Notes under the pieces: model-generated
Database searches by the model: none
What the model saw: the letters and a program-made list of their open reading frames with translations, nothing else
What the model was told of the DNA's origin: nothing
Translations under genes and position numbers: made by a program
Part shown: in pieces, positions 1 to 9,203 of the stretch
Numbering within the stretch: position 1 is the stretch's first letter
How the letters are laid out: every line of letters starts with the position of its first letter
Assembly (NCBI RefSeq): GCF_001678665.1
Contig: NZ_LZRP01000005.1
Span: 186,001-250,000, forward strand
Direction of reading: 5' to 3'
Origin: Erythrobacter sp. QSSC1-22B
GTDB lineage: Bacteria; Pseudomonadota; Alphaproteobacteria; Sphingomonadales; Sphingomonadaceae
Length of the DNA: 64,000 nt

Positions 1-186
1 CCACAGCAGAGCGGCGACCACGGCAGCATAGGCAGCGACCGCGATAGCAACGAATTGGGGCGGAGAAACCAGCATGCCCGAGCGGTTCGCGACATAGGCC
101 AGCAGGAGGAGAGCGAACACGGAAGACAGGATCGCGAGCGGGGCAAGAACCATGACCTGCGGAGAGAACCCTCCCTTGCCCGTCAT
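1..186 (-). CDS. Partial membrane protein, N-terminal 62 residues
   Basis: The reading frame opens with ATG at 186 and runs leftward without a stop to the window edge, so only the N-terminus is visible. The 62 residues are very hydrophobic and look like two membrane segments (about residues 11-31 and 43-62) with a short polar turn between them. No family motif can be recognised in so short a piece. The gene starts 137 bases from the end of cheR on the same strand, so it could be the tail of the chemotaxis transcript or an independent gene. Confidence 0.55.
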   Translation of the reverse strand, partial: MTGKGGFSPQVMVLAPLAILSSVFALLLLAYVANRSGMLVSPPQFVAIAVAAYAAVVAALLW

Positions 187-323
187 ATGTGTCACACTAG
201 CCCCCAACAGAAGTCGAACCGACGCTGCCGGATTGGTTCTAGGCGGTCAGGTGCTAAGAATGGGTAAAGCGCAGGTTTACCTTCTTTACGAAACGACATC
301 GTGAGATCGAACCGCTCGTGCGG

Positions 324-1193
324 TCAGCCGGCAAGCGCCGGCTCGACCGATCTCTCCCGAACGGCCCGCTGGCTGGCTCCGACCGGGTGGTAGAGCGTGG
401 CCCCGCAAGGGGCGGGAACGAAGAAGCCGGTCTGCCCGATCACGGTTTCGCCCGCTCCCAGCATCAGCCAGCCATCCGCCGCAGTTGCCTGCGACAGGCG
501 TTCGAAGACGGAACGACGGGTCGGCGGATCGAAATAGAGCAACACGTTGCGGCACAGCACGAGGTCGAAATTGCCCGGATGCGGCGGCGCATCGAGGACG
601 CTGGCCTGCTTGAACCGCGCCATCGCGCGGATCGTGTCGTTGGCCTGCCAGCCCTCCGGGGTTTCGCTGAAGAATTGCAGCATCTGCCCGATGCTGATCC
701 CACGCTGGATCTCGAATTGGGAATAGAGCCCTGAATTGGCGACAGCGAGCGCCTTGGTGGAAATATCGGTTCCGAGGATCTCGATGTTCCAGCCGGCCCA
801 GCGCTGAGGTTGCCCGGCGAACAGCATGGCAAGCGACAGCACTTCCTGTCCGGTCGAACAACCCGCCGACCAGATGCGAATCCGCTTACTCGAAGCGCGC
901 TTGCTGGCGATATCGGGCAGGACGGTGTCGGCCAGGATCGAAAAATAGGCATGGTCGCGGAAGAAGTAGGTTTCGTTGTTGAGCAGCGCTTCGACCACCT
1001 GGGTCGCAAGCTCGGCCTGGTCTCCATCGCCGAGTATGCAGACCAGCTGGTCGAGATTGGAGATGCCGCGTTCGCGAAACAGTCCGGCCAACGCCGATGA
1101 GACCCGCCACAAACGGTTGTCTGTCAGTTGCTGGCCAGTCCGCGCACAAAGAAGGTCGGCGACGATACGATGGGACGCGTCGTTCAGGGCCAC
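324..1193 (-). CDS. cheR: Chemotaxis protein methyltransferase CheR
   Basis: CheR transfers methyl groups from S-adenosylmethionine to glutamates of chemoreceptors in the cytoplasm, setting adaptation. The 289-residue protein carries the family signature NETYFFRD (residues 73-80) and a Rossmann SAM-binding loop WSAGCSTGQE (108-117). An acidic GTDIS segment follows near residue 141, and LCRNVLLYF lies further on. I chose a GTG start at 1193 because it overlaps the end of cheB by 10 bases, typical of translational coupling, and gives a normal CheR length. A longer in-frame reading to 1436 lies entirely inside cheB and has no CheR features. It is the last gene of the cheA-W-Y-B-R operon. Confidence 0.9.
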   Translation of the reverse strand: MALNDASHRIVADLLCARTGQQLTDNRLWRVSSALAGLFRERGISNLDQLVCILGDGDQAELATQVVEALLNNETYFFRDHAYFSILADTVLPDIASKRASSKRIRIWSAGCSTGQEVLSLAMLFAGQPQRWAGWNIEILGTDISTKALAVANSGLYSQFEIQRGISIGQMLQFFSETPEGWQANDTIRAMARFKQASVLDAPPHPGNFDLVLCRNVLLYFDPPTRRSVFERLSQATAADGWLMLGAGETVIGQTGFFVPAPCGATLYHPVGASQRAVRERSVEPALAG

Positions 1194-2329
1194 GCCGACG
1201 TCCCGTTGGCCACCAGACCCGCCGCTGAGACAACGGCGTCGGCCAGCTGTTCGGGCGGCAGAACCGCAGTGGCGATCCCGCTTTCGGTTACGCCGCGCGG
1301 CATGCCCCACACGGCGCAGCTTGCCTCGTCCTGCGCGAACACGGCACCGCCGGCCCGCGCAACCGCGCCTGCCCCCTCGGTACCATCGCGGCCCATTCCC
1401 GAAAGCAGGACCGCCGCGACATGACCGTCGAAGCATTCGGCCAGGCTTTCGAACATCGGATCGACCGACGGCATGCAGCCGCTCGTGGCGCGATAGCGTG
1501 CCAGACCGGTTACCACACCGGTGTCCGATATCATGCCAGGGTGAGCCCGGCGGACCACCATATGCCCGTAGCCCGGCGCGATCACGATGCCTCCGCGCTC
1601 GATGCTGGTTCCTTCATCGGCGAGAACGGTTCGACGTCCGGCGGCAACTTCAACTTGGCGGGCAAACACCGGCATGAAGCTCTCGGGCAGGTGTTGGGTG
1701 ATGAGGATGGGAAGGTCGAAGTCACGCGGCAGCCGCCGCATGAACAGGTTGAGCGCGTGGATCCCGCCGGTCGACGCGCCGATTGCGACGACCCGAGGCA
1801 CTTTCGTGCGGCGGCGAAGGGGGAGGGCGGTTGCCGCGGGGGGCAAGTCGCCTTCGGTTAGCTGCGCCTGGCCGCCCAGAGCGCGAACCTTGGCAAGCAG
1901 CGCGTCGCGATATTCGTCGTTGAATCCGCCGGGGCGGGGCTTGAGCATGGTGTCGGCAGCGCCCATCGACAGTGCGGTAAGCGTGTGTTCCGCGCCGTCC
2001 TGCGTCAGCGATGACACGACCAGCACCTGCGCTTCTGCAGCACGCTGGAGGATTTTGGGCAATGCCTCGATCCCGCCCATGCCGGGCATCTCGAGATCGA
2101 GCAGGATCACGTCGACTTCGGTAGTGCGCAAAGCGAGCAGCGCCTTTTCGGCGGTGTCTGCATCGGCGACGACGGCAAGGTCGTGCTCGCGATCGATCAT
2201 CCGCGAAAACACCGTCCGCACGGTCAACGAATCGTCGACGATCATCACCCGGATCTTGTCCGCATGCGTCGAACGCGATTGCGGGGCCACTGTCGGAGGA
2301 TAGCGTTCGGGGCGGAGGACGGCGGCCAT
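1184..2329 (-). CDS. cheB: Chemotaxis response regulator methylesterase CheB
   Basis: CheB removes receptor methyl groups (and deamidates glutamines) when phosphorylated by CheA, opposing CheR. The 381-residue protein has an N-terminal receiver domain (about 26-145) with phospho-acceptor Asp78 in LLDLEMPG. A linker leads to the C-terminal methylesterase domain with the catalytic triad Ser186 (GASTGG), His213 (TQHLP) and Asp315 (GMGRDG). ATG at 2329 lies 14 bases after the cheY stop. Upstream in-frame extension would run through cheY and is rejected. The gene overlaps the start of cheR. Confidence 0.95.
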   Translation of the reverse strand: MAAVLRPERYPPTVAPQSRSTHADKIRVMIVDDSLTVRTVFSRMIDREHDLAVVADADTAEKALLALRTTEVDVILLDLEMPGMGGIEALPKILQRAAEAQVLVVSSLTQDGAEHTLTALSMGAADTMLKPRPGGFNDEYRDALLAKVRALGGQAQLTEGDLPPAATALPLRRRTKVPRVVAIGASTGGIHALNLFMRRLPRDFDLPILITQHLPESFMPVFARQVEVAAGRRTVLADEGTSIERGGIVIAPGYGHMVVRRAHPGMISDTGVVTGLARYRATSGCMPSVDPMFESLAECFDGHVAAVLLSGMGRDGTEGAGAVARAGGAVFAQDEASCAVWGMPRGVTESGIATAVLPPEQLADAVVSAAGLVANGTSAWP

Positions 2330-2343
2330 GGAAGTGGTCCTTC

Positions 2344-2709
2344 TCAGACCATGCCGACGAGCTGGAGCTTGATCTGCAGGGTTTCGTGATCGAACGGCTT
2401 CATTACATATTCGTCCGCGCCGGCGCTGATCGCCTCGCGGATATGGGCAACGTCGTTTTCGGTGGTGCAGAAGACGACTTTGGGCTTGTCGCCGCCTTCG
2501 CGCTGACGCAGCTGGGTGATGAATTCTATCCCGGTCATCACCGGCATGTTCCAATCCAGCAGGACGACATCGGGCATCGCTTCCTCGCATTTGTCGAGGC
2601 CGAGTTTGCCGTTCTCCGCTTCGTCTACTGCGAAGCCGAGGGATTCCAGAATGTGTCGGGAAACCTTGCGGATCACCCGGGAGTCATCGACGACCAGACA
2701 TTTCTTCAT
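2344..2709 (-). CDS. cheY: Chemotaxis response regulator CheY
   Basis: Single-domain receiver of 121 residues, the diffusible messenger that takes phosphate from CheA and acts on the flagellar motor switch. The acidic pocket Asp8-Asp9, phospho-acceptor Asp52 (LLDWNMP), Thr82/Thr83 switch position and Lys104 (MKPF) are all in place, so it should be active. It sits between cheW and cheB with gaps of 62 and 14 bases. No flagellar gene or chemoreceptor is in the window, so whether this CheY drives a flagellum or another output cannot be decided here. Confidence 0.92.
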   Translation of the reverse strand: MKKCLVVDDSRVIRKVSRHILESLGFAVDEAENGKLGLDKCEEAMPDVVLLDWNMPVMTGIEFITQLRQREGGDKPKVVFCTTENDVAHIREAISAGADEYVMKPFDHETLQIKLQLVGMV

Positions 2710-2771
2710 TGCTCGCGCCCCTCGTGATTCTTTTGCCCTTCGCACCTAAAGCGGGACTGGTAACGATTCAC

Positions 2772-3206
2772 TTAAGCCGCCTGCGCCCGATGACCGGCAA
2801 CGAGCTTTTCGATCGCGATCAGCAGGGTTGGTCCGCTCGCGGTTTCGACCATTCCGACTGCCGCTTCTTCCCACACCTCGCCATAGCCGCCGGGGACCCG
2901 CTCAGGCTCGCCCTGCGCGTCGACGACATCGAAAGCCTCGTCGACGACCAGGGCATAGGCATGACCCTCGTGATCGATCACTGCCGCCCGACTTCCTACC
3001 GGATCCCCCCTGCTTTCGAAGCCGAGCGCCACGCGGCAGTCGATTACCGTCAGCGCCTGACTGCGCAGCGCGGTCAGGCCGGCAATGTGCGGAGCGGTGC
3101 GGGGAATCGGAGTGATCCGCTCGATTTCGATTACCGAGCGCACGTTCCCCGCTGGAAAGGCGACCCTTCGTTCGGCGATCAGACACATGAGCAGGGCCTG
3201 GGTCAC
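2772..3206 (-). CDS. cheW: Chemotaxis coupling protein CheW
   Basis: CheW links chemoreceptors to the kinase CheA in the membrane-associated signalling array. The 144-residue protein reads as a single CheW beta-barrel domain, with strand segments VAFPAGNVRSVIE near the start, LTVIDCRVALG in the middle and ALVVDEAFDVVD after that. GTG at 3206 overlaps the TGA of cheA in a GTGA arrangement, which argues for coupled translation and fixes the start. A longer frame reading into cheA is not credible. Confidence 0.88.
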   Translation of the reverse strand: MTQALLMCLIAERRVAFPAGNVRSVIEIERITPIPRTAPHIAGLTALRSQALTVIDCRVALGFESRGDPVGSRAAVIDHEGHAYALVVDEAFDVVDAQGEPERVPGGYGEVWEEAAVGMVETASGPTLLIAIEKLVAGHRAQAA

Positions 3207-5341
3207 AAGCCGCTCACTTTGAGGGTTGCGGCATTCTCGCTGGCACCGGGACTTTCGCTGGCAACGGGGCTGCCATGCTCGGCGAACAGGCGATGGACAT
3301 CGACGACCGGGACCGGTCGCCCTTCGAGCAGAGCGATACCTGCATAACGCGGGTCCTTGCCTTGGGCGTGCATGTCCTCGTCGATCTCTGCGGCATCGAG
3401 AACATCGGCGACGATCAGCGCGATTTCGCTCTCGCCATCGGACAGGCGCAACAGGCGACAGCATCTCTCGGGCAGCGGGCCGTCGTTATGGCCCACCAGA
3501 GCGAAGAGCCTGTCGTCGATGACGACCTGTGCCCTCCCACCCTCGATGTCGATCGCGTTCCTATCGACGGTGTCGATCCGCTGCACCAGGTCCAGCCGCA
3601 CGGCGCGTCGGCGCTGGTCGAGCCCGGTAAACAGCATCACCGGAACGCTGGGCTTGTCGGCTACCACGCTGGCGACATCTTCCACGGTTTCCCGCATGGC
3701 GCGCAAATCCTCCAGCAATCCGCAATCGCGTGCGATGTTGGGTACGTCGAGCAACATCATCGGGCGTCCATCGTCGAGCAATGTGGTCCCGGCATAGATG
3801 CCGGTTTCCAGGATCGCGGGCGGGATCGGCTTGACCACCACATCCTCGTGGTCGTGCACCCGATCGACCGCCAGAGCGAAAACCTCGTCGGTGGCAAGCC
3901 GAATGAGGACCAGCGTCGTATCCAGCCAATCGACCGGTTCTGCCTCATCCCCTGCCAGCACATGCCGTAGCGCGATGCATGGCACCCTGCGGTCACGGAA
4001 GGTGAGCAACTGACGCTCGCCGACCTGCGCGAGTTCGACGTCGCGCGATTTGGCAAAGACGATTTCCTGGATATAGGATCGAGGCAGGGCGTAGAGCCGC
4101 CCCTGGGATTCCACCGTCAGCGCGGGCATGATCGACAGCGTGAGCGGCAGCTGGAGATAGAAGGTCGTCCCTTCGCCCTGCTGGCTGAAAACGTCGATCG
4201 ATCCTCCGACCTTTTCGATATTGGCGCGCACGACATCCATGCCGACCCCGCGTCCCGAGACCGAGCTTACCGCCTCTGCGGTGGAGAGACCCGGTTCAAA
4301 GATGAGCAGACGCTTCTGGCGCTCGTCCATCCGCGCGACTTCGGCACGCGTATAGATGCCAGCCGCGATCGCCTTGGACTCCAGCCGCGCAATATCGATC
4401 CCGCGACCGTCGTCCGAGATCGCCAGCGATATGCGGTTGCCGGACTGCCGAGCAGTGAATTTGAGCTGTCCGGTCTCGCCCTTGTCCGCCACGCGGCGCT
4501 GGTCGGGCGGTTCGATCCCGTGATCGATCGCATTGCGGATGATGTGGGTGAGCGGGTCGCGGACCATTTCGACCATCTCGCGGTCGAGCTCGACATCGCC
4601 GCCTTCGAATTCGACCGAAACCTGTTTGCCGAGTTCGTTGGAGAGATCGCGCACCAGTCGCGGGAGCGAGCCGAACAGATGTTCGAGCCGCTGCATCCGC
4701 ATCCGCGTGGTGGCGTTGCGGACATCGGCGAGGATGGCGGAAAGCCGTTCGAAGGGTCCATCGAGCGTCGGCTGTTCCCCGGCTTCGCGCAGGCGGCGCG
4801 CCAGATCGTTGCGCGCCAGGACCATGTCGGACACGCCCTTCATCACTTCGTCGAGCAGGTCGACGGGAAGCCGGATCGAGCGCTGGACGGTTGTCGTTCG
4901 GCTCGAGCGGTGCGTTCCTTCCTCGGTGCTCGTGGCATCGGCGATGGGTGCTTCTGCGGGGTCATCCCCGCCGAGGCCGGGCTGCAGCGCCGCGATCAGA
5001 ACGTCGTCGCCGCCGGCGGGATAGTCCTCGCCTGCCTCGATCGCGTCGTTCATCTGGCCGATGCGATCCATGATCGCGAGCACGGCCGAGACCAGCGCCC
5101 GATCGGGCTCGCGACGTCCGGCGCGGCAATCGGCCAGCGCGTCCTCCGCGGCGTGGCTCAAGCGCTCGAGGCGCGGGAAATCGAAGAAGCCGCAATTGCC
5201 CTTGACGGTGTGGACGAAGCGGAAAATCGTGTCGAGCCGGGCCTTGTCGGAAGGGTCGGCCTCCCAGGCGACGATTTCCTCGCCGCTCGCCTCGAGCATT
5301 TCGCGGGTTTCGGCGACGAAATCCGCCAGCAAATCATCCAT
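3203..5341 (-). CDS. cheA: Chemotaxis histidine kinase CheA with two CheW-like C-terminal domains
   Basis: CheA autophosphorylates in response to receptor state and passes phosphate to CheY and CheB. In the 712 residues I see an Hpt domain with phospho-His44 (FVHTVKGN) and a dimerisation region about 165-240. An HATPase domain follows with N-box HIIRNAIDHG, DDGRGID and GRGVGMDVV. The usual CheY-binding P2 domain is not apparent; residues 120-155 are only an acidic, Ser/Thr-rich linker. The C-terminus holds what looks like two successive CheW-like (P5) modules, about 390-535 and 545-690, where most CheA proteins have one. It is first in the che operon, and its GTGA overlap couples it to cheW. 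Confidence 0.93.
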   Translation of the reverse strand: MDDLLADFVAETREMLEASGEEIVAWEADPSDKARLDTIFRFVHTVKGNCGFFDFPRLERLSHAAEDALADCRAGRREPDRALVSAVLAIMDRIGQMNDAIEAGEDYPAGGDDVLIAALQPGLGGDDPAEAPIADATSTEEGTHRSSRTTTVQRSIRLPVDLLDEVMKGVSDMVLARNDLARRLREAGEQPTLDGPFERLSAILADVRNATTRMRMQRLEHLFGSLPRLVRDLSNELGKQVSVEFEGGDVELDREMVEMVRDPLTHIIRNAIDHGIEPPDQRRVADKGETGQLKFTARQSGNRISLAISDDGRGIDIARLESKAIAAGIYTRAEVARMDERQKRLLIFEPGLSTAEAVSSVSGRGVGMDVVRANIEKVGGSIDVFSQQGEGTTFYLQLPLTLSIMPALTVESQGRLYALPRSYIQEIVFAKSRDVELAQVGERQLLTFRDRRVPCIALRHVLAGDEAEPVDWLDTTLVLIRLATDEVFALAVDRVHDHEDVVVKPIPPAILETGIYAGTTLLDDGRPMMLLDVPNIARDCGLLEDLRAMRETVEDVASVVADKPSVPVMLFTGLDQRRRAVRLDLVQRIDTVDRNAIDIEGGRAQVVIDDRLFALVGHNDGPLPERCCRLLRLSDGESEIALIVADVLDAAEIDEDMHAQGKDPRYAGIALLEGRPVPVVDVHRLFAEHGSPVASESPGASENAATLKVSGL

Positions 5342-5388
5342 TCCGTCACCGCCCCTTTGCGTATCAGGTCGGCTATGCCGGAGGATGG

Positions 5389-6747
5389 TTAACGATCGGT
5401 AAGGTCAGGCAGCTGTTTCTTGCGCAGCACCCGCCACACGATCAGCGCCGCGAGCGCACCCCCGGCGAGGTTCGCGACCAGCTCCGCTGCATAGATCGCA
5501 TCGGCGCCCCAGCTGCCGCGCAGCAGCCAGGCGAAGGGCATCATCACGAGGAAGACCCGGGCGGCGCTTTGCAGCAGCGCCAGCGGCGCGCGATCGACCG
5601 CGTTGAGCACGCCATTGCCGGTGATCAGCAGGCCGAAACCGGCATAGCCCCACACGGCAATCGCGAGATAGGCGGCGAACTGGTCGATCACCGCCGGATC
5701 GTCGCTGAACAGGCCGGCGAAGCGCTCGCCGAAGGCAAACAGCAATACCGCCACCGCCAGCCCATAGAGCAGGCAGAACCCGCCCGCAAAGGCGACCGCG
5801 CGCCGCGCCCGTTCGGGCAGGCCCGCGCCCCAGTTCTGGCCGACGATCGCGCCGATCGACCCCGACAGCGCGAGCAGGGGTACGAGGGCGAAGCTCTGCA
5901 ACCGGCCCGCTGCGCCGAACCCGGCAACTGCAGCCTGACCTTCGACTGCCACCAGCGCGGTCAGTACGGAAAGCCCGATCGGATTGATCGAATTAGAGAA
6001 AGATGCCGGTCCGGCGACCCGCAGGATCGCAACCAGCGGTTCGATCACCGCGCTCTGGCGGATCAGCATCGGTTTGAATGGCAGCGCGGTGCTGCGGATC
6101 AGCCAAAGCCCCAAGATGATGGCGATGGCCCAGCCCGCCAGTGTGGCATAGGCCGCGCCGGCGATGCCGAACCCCTCGAAACCAAAGGCCCCGGTGATCA
6201 GGATCGGATCGAGTATCCAGTTGGCGGCGGCGTAGCAGATCGAGATATAGCTGGTCTTACGCGCTTCGCCCTGTCCGCGCAGCACGCCGTTGAAACCCAT
6301 GATCGTCATCAGCAGGGGAAAGCCGAGTGCGAAGGGCTGCATATAGGCGCGGATAAAGGGGCGGGTCTGCTCGTCGGCATTCATCAGGCCGAACAGCGGA
6401 TCGAGCAGCGCGAACAGCGTCAGCCCCATGACGATGCCCAAGGCGATGGCAAAGACAATCCCGAGATTGGCGCGCCGGGCGGCCTTGGCGCTATCGCCTT
6501 CGCCCAGCGCCCGGGCGACGACCGAATTGATTCCGACCATGACGCCCACACCCATGCTGGTGAGCGCGACGCTGATCGGAAAGATGAACGCGATCGCGGC
6601 GAGCTGCGTGCTGCCGAGCTGGCCGATGAAATAGGCGTCAACCAGTCCGATCGACATGATCGCGGCGACGCCGATGATCATGGGCGTGGTCTGAGTCACG
6701 AGATGGCCGCGGATCGATCCCCGCGTCAGTTTGGCCGTCTCGCTCAT
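5389..6747 (-). CDS. MATE family efflux transporter
   Basis: 452-residue integral membrane protein with about twelve hydrophobic segments. The two-fold MATE pattern is visible: an early segment MSIGLVDAYFIGQLGSTQLAA matches the MATE helix 1-2 region, and a related helix pair follows after about residue 230. MATE proteins export cationic drugs or metabolites in exchange for Na+ or H+. The substrate cannot be predicted. The stop lies 47 bases from the cheA start on the same strand, so the che promoter may sit in that gap. The neighbour on the other side is divergent. Confidence 0.9.
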   Translation of the reverse strand: MSETAKLTRGSIRGHLVTQTTPMIIGVAAIMSIGLVDAYFIGQLGSTQLAAIAFIFPISVALTSMGVGVMVGINSVVARALGEGDSAKAARRANLGIVFAIALGIVMGLTLFALLDPLFGLMNADEQTRPFIRAYMQPFALGFPLLMTIMGFNGVLRGQGEARKTSYISICYAAANWILDPILITGAFGFEGFGIAGAAYATLAGWAIAIILGLWLIRSTALPFKPMLIRQSAVIEPLVAILRVAGPASFSNSINPIGLSVLTALVAVEGQAAVAGFGAAGRLQSFALVPLLALSGSIGAIVGQNWGAGLPERARRAVAFAGGFCLLYGLAVAVLLFAFGERFAGLFSDDPAVIDQFAAYLAIAVWGYAGFGLLITGNGVLNAVDRAPLALLQSAARVFLVMMPFAWLLRGSWGADAIYAAELVANLAGGALAALIVWRVLRKKQLPDLTDR

Positions 6748-6854
6748 CGGGGCAAGCCCCTATAGCGGCGGGGGTGGCTTGGGAAGCGCGGCTTGCCGAT
6801 TCGCAGGCCCCTGTGCGAAGGAGCGCGCTGAGCCAATTCGCAGGAGAACGCCGC

Positions 6855-7409
6855 TTGCCCCGCATGACCGTCAACGGAAGGCCGGTCGAATATCTGATGG
6901 AGCCGGATACGCCGCTGCTCTGGGCGCTGCGCGATGCCTCCAATCTGACGGGCACAAAATACGGCTGCGGGGTCGGCGATTGCGGGGCGTGCATAGTCCA
7001 TGTCGATGGCGAGGCGCTGCGCAGTTGCCTGATCACCATCGCGGAGGCCGAGGGGCGGTTCGTCACCACCATTGAAGGGCTGTCACGCGACCGCTCGCAC
7101 CCGGTGCAGCAGGCGCTGGTGGCCGAACAGGCGATCCAGTGCGGGTTCTGCACACCCGGTATCGCGATGGCGGCAAGTGCACTGCTCGAACGCAATTCCG
7201 CTCCCAGCGAGGCCGAGATCATTGCGGCGATCCCCAATCTGTGCCGGTGCGGGGTCTATCCCCGGCTGGTCCGTGCGATCGAACGCGCTGGGCGAGTGGC
7301 GCGCCGCGAGGAAACGATCAGCGCGGCGCCTGCGCCCGGCATCAGCGCCGACGACGCCGCGCGGCGGGTGCCGGCGATGACTCCCCCCGCCAGCGCGGAC
7401 GCGAACTGA
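6855..7409 (+). CDS. Orphan 2Fe-2S subunit of a xanthine oxidase-family hydroxylase (IorA-like)
   Basis: This family is the small electron-transfer subunit of molybdenum hydroxylases such as isoquinoline 1-oxidoreductase. It carries a plant-type [2Fe-2S] cluster bound by Cys38, 43, 46 and 58 and an alpha-helical second cluster bound by Cys96, 99, 130 and 132, all present in the 184 residues. I prefer a TTG start at 6855 because AGGAG at 6842-6846 is 8 bases away; the next ATG at 6864 is 17 bases from it. The catalytic molybdopterin subunit that normally follows is absent: the next gene is arsC. The C-terminal Ala/Pro-rich tail is typical of IorA-like proteins. Confidence 0.85.
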   Translation: MPRMTVNGRPVEYLMEPDTPLLWALRDASNLTGTKYGCGVGDCGACIVHVDGEALRSCLITIAEAEGRFVTTIEGLSRDRSHPVQQALVAEQAIQCGFCTPGIAMAASALLERNSAPSEAEIIAAIPNLCRCGVYPRLVRAIERAGRVARREETISAAPAPGISADDAARRVPAMTPPASADAN

Positions 7410-7482
7410 ACCACGACGGTGTTTCCGTAGGCGGCGCTTTCGATTATTGGCGCCGGGCGCAACCCCAAAGAGGACCGAATCC

Positions 7483-7827
7483 ATGAAGGCGACGATCTGG
7501 CACAATCCGAAATGCGGCACTTCGCGAAAAACGCTGGCGATTCTTGAAAACCTCTCGAGCATCGAGCTTACCGTGGTAGAATATCTCAAGGAACCGCCGA
7601 GCCGCGAGAAGCTCGAACAGCTTTACAAGGATGCCGGGATCGCACCGCAGGAAGGGCTGCGGCTGCGCGGGACCGATGCCGAGGAACGCGGCCTGCCCGA
7701 TGCCGACGCCGCAACCGTGCTCGAAGCGATGGTCGCGGATCCGATCCTCATCAACCGTCCGCTGGTCGAGACCGGGAAGGGTGTGCGGCTGTGCCGCCCG
7801 CAGGATGCGGTGCTCGAAATCCTCTAG
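7483..7827 (+). CDS. arsC: Arsenate reductase (glutaredoxin-type, ArsC family)
   Basis: 114-residue thioredoxin-fold protein. ArsC reduces arsenate to arsenite using glutathione/glutaredoxin. The nucleophile Cys11 in NPKCGTSRK and the basic residues that bind the oxyanion (Arg62, Arg92 in ILINRPL and Arg102) are visible. An AAAGAGGA ribosome-binding site precedes ATG 7483. No arsR, arsB or acr3 gene is adjacent, so it may be a housekeeping ArsC/YffB-type reductase and not part of an ars operon. Its TAG overlaps the TAG of the convergent MFS gene in a shared CTAG. Confidence 0.88.
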   Translation: MKATIWHNPKCGTSRKTLAILENLSSIELTVVEYLKEPPSREKLEQLYKDAGIAPQEGLRLRGTDAEERGLPDADAATVLEAMVADPILINRPLVETGKGVRLCRPQDAVLEIL

Positions 7828-9203
7828 CTACGATCGCGGGTCAGTTTCTCGTCGGGCTGGAGCGTGCGTAGACCGATCACGAATACCAATAGACAGAGCA
7901 GCAGGATGAGGCCGAAGCCGAGCCAGTCGGAACGGTTGTAGAGAAACACGCCGAGCGCTGGAGCGTAGATGAAGCTCGCCCCCGCCACCGAGGCGGTGAC
8001 CCCGCTGGCGCGGCCCTGTTCGGCGCGGCTGACCGCCAGCGAAGTGCCCGCGGTGGTCCCGGGGCGGAACAGCCCAAAGCCGAGCGAGGCGATCGCATAG
8101 CCGAGCGCAATGCTGTGCAGATCCTGCGCTGCACCGAGCAGGGCGGCACCCACACCGGCCACCGCGATACCCCACAGCGACGCCGCGCGCGGCCCCAGAT
8201 GCAACCGCGGGATCAACCCCCACTGCGCCAGCAGCGTCGCGAGCGCGCCGGCCATCAGCACCAGTCCGACCGGACCGGTGCCCTCCGCCGGAGTATCGCG
8301 CAGGCCCAGCCGGTCGAGCACCAGAAATCCCGAGATGCCCAGGATCATGGCCTGCGCGTGGCCGCCGAGCAGGCCGACCATGACCCACGGGCGCAGCCGC
8401 GGGTCGCTCCAGCGCAGCTTGCCTTCGGGAAGGGTATCGTCCTCCGCGTCGGCCTGCTCCTTGGCATCCGCCCCGGTACCGTCGTGGCGGTGCCCGGCGG
8501 TAGAACCACCGGCATAGGGCGCATCATAGGCGTTGCCGCGGGCGGGGAATTGCGGCTCGTCATTGGGCAACCGCAAGCGCAGCGTGACGAGCGCCACCAC
8601 GCCGATCAATGCGAAAATGATGAAGGGTCCGGTCAGACCCAGGAACGGCAGCACCATCAGCGGCGCCAGCGCGGGGCCGATCACCGTGCCGAGCCCGAAG
8701 CTCGAGGCAATCAGCGAGAGCGCCTGGGTGCGTTCGGAGCGCGGCGTGCGGCTGGCGACATAGGCCTGGACCGCGGGCGGGGCGGCGCTGCCGAACCCGC
8801 CATAGAGGCTGCGCGCCGCCGCGAATGCGATCAGTGCCCAGATGGCAGGCAGCGCATTGGTAAGCCCGAGCCACAGCGCCAGTCCGCAAAACCCCATCGA
8901 CACGATGAAACCCGATAGACCCAGCGCCATCATCGCCTTGCGGCCACGTTGATCCGAACGGTCGGCCCAAATCGGCGCGCAAACCACCCACAGCAGCGCC
9001 GACCAGCTGTATGCGAGACTGATCCACACATCGCTGACGCCCAGTGCCGTGCCGATCGAGGGCATTACCGATTGCATCGCGGTGTTGCCCGCTGCGGTGA
9101 CCAGCATCACCGTAAAGAGCAGCGCCATCCGCCCGCGCGGAATCGCCTGCGCGAGCGCGGGTGGAGGGGGCGCTACGGAGTGGGAGGGGTCGCTTTCGGC
9201 CAT
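7824..9203 (-). CDS. MFS transporter
   Basis: 459-residue major facilitator protein with about twelve membrane segments and a long hydrophilic central loop (about 215-270, rich in Asp, Glu and Ala) between the two halves. The loop after helix 2 carries DRSDQRGRKAMM, the classic MFS motif A. The N-terminal half resembles drug/tetracycline-type exporters, but no substrate can be assigned. The gene ends by sharing CTAG with arsC on the opposite strand. Confidence 0.88.
   Translation of the reverse strand: MAESDPSHSVAPPPPALAQAIPRGRMALLFTVMLVTAAGNTAMQSVMPSIGTALGVSDVWISLAYSWSALLWVVCAPIWADRSDQRGRKAMMALGLSGFIVSMGFCGLALWLGLTNALPAIWALIAFAAARSLYGGFGSAAPPAVQAYVASRTPRSERTQALSLIASSFGLGTVIGPALAPLMVLPFLGLTGPFIIFALIGVVALVTLRLRLPNDEPQFPARGNAYDAPYAGGSTAGHRHDGTGADAKEQADAEDDTLPEGKLRWSDPRLRPWVMVGLLGGHAQAMILGISGFLVLDRLGLRDTPAEGTGPVGLVLMAGALATLLAQWGLIPRLHLGPRAASLWGIAVAGVGAALLGAAQDLHSIALGYAIASLGFGLFRPGTTAGTSLAVSRAEQGRASGVTASVAGASFIYAPALGVFLYNRSDWLGFGLILLLCLLVFVIGLRTLQPDEKLTRDRS

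Noticed and set aside
326..343. Terminator at the end of cheR (AGCCGGC/GCCGGCT hairpin)
   Set aside because: The stem is good but no T-run follows in the direction of transcription, and it lies within the last codons of cheR.
5569..6765. 398-codon frame opposite the MATE gene
   Set aside because: Gln/Arg/Asp-rich antisense shadow with no domain; the MATE reading has clear membrane helices.
7410..7482. Remnant of a molybdopterin hydroxylase large subunit
   Set aside because: The 73-base gap shows no recognisable family sequence in any frame.
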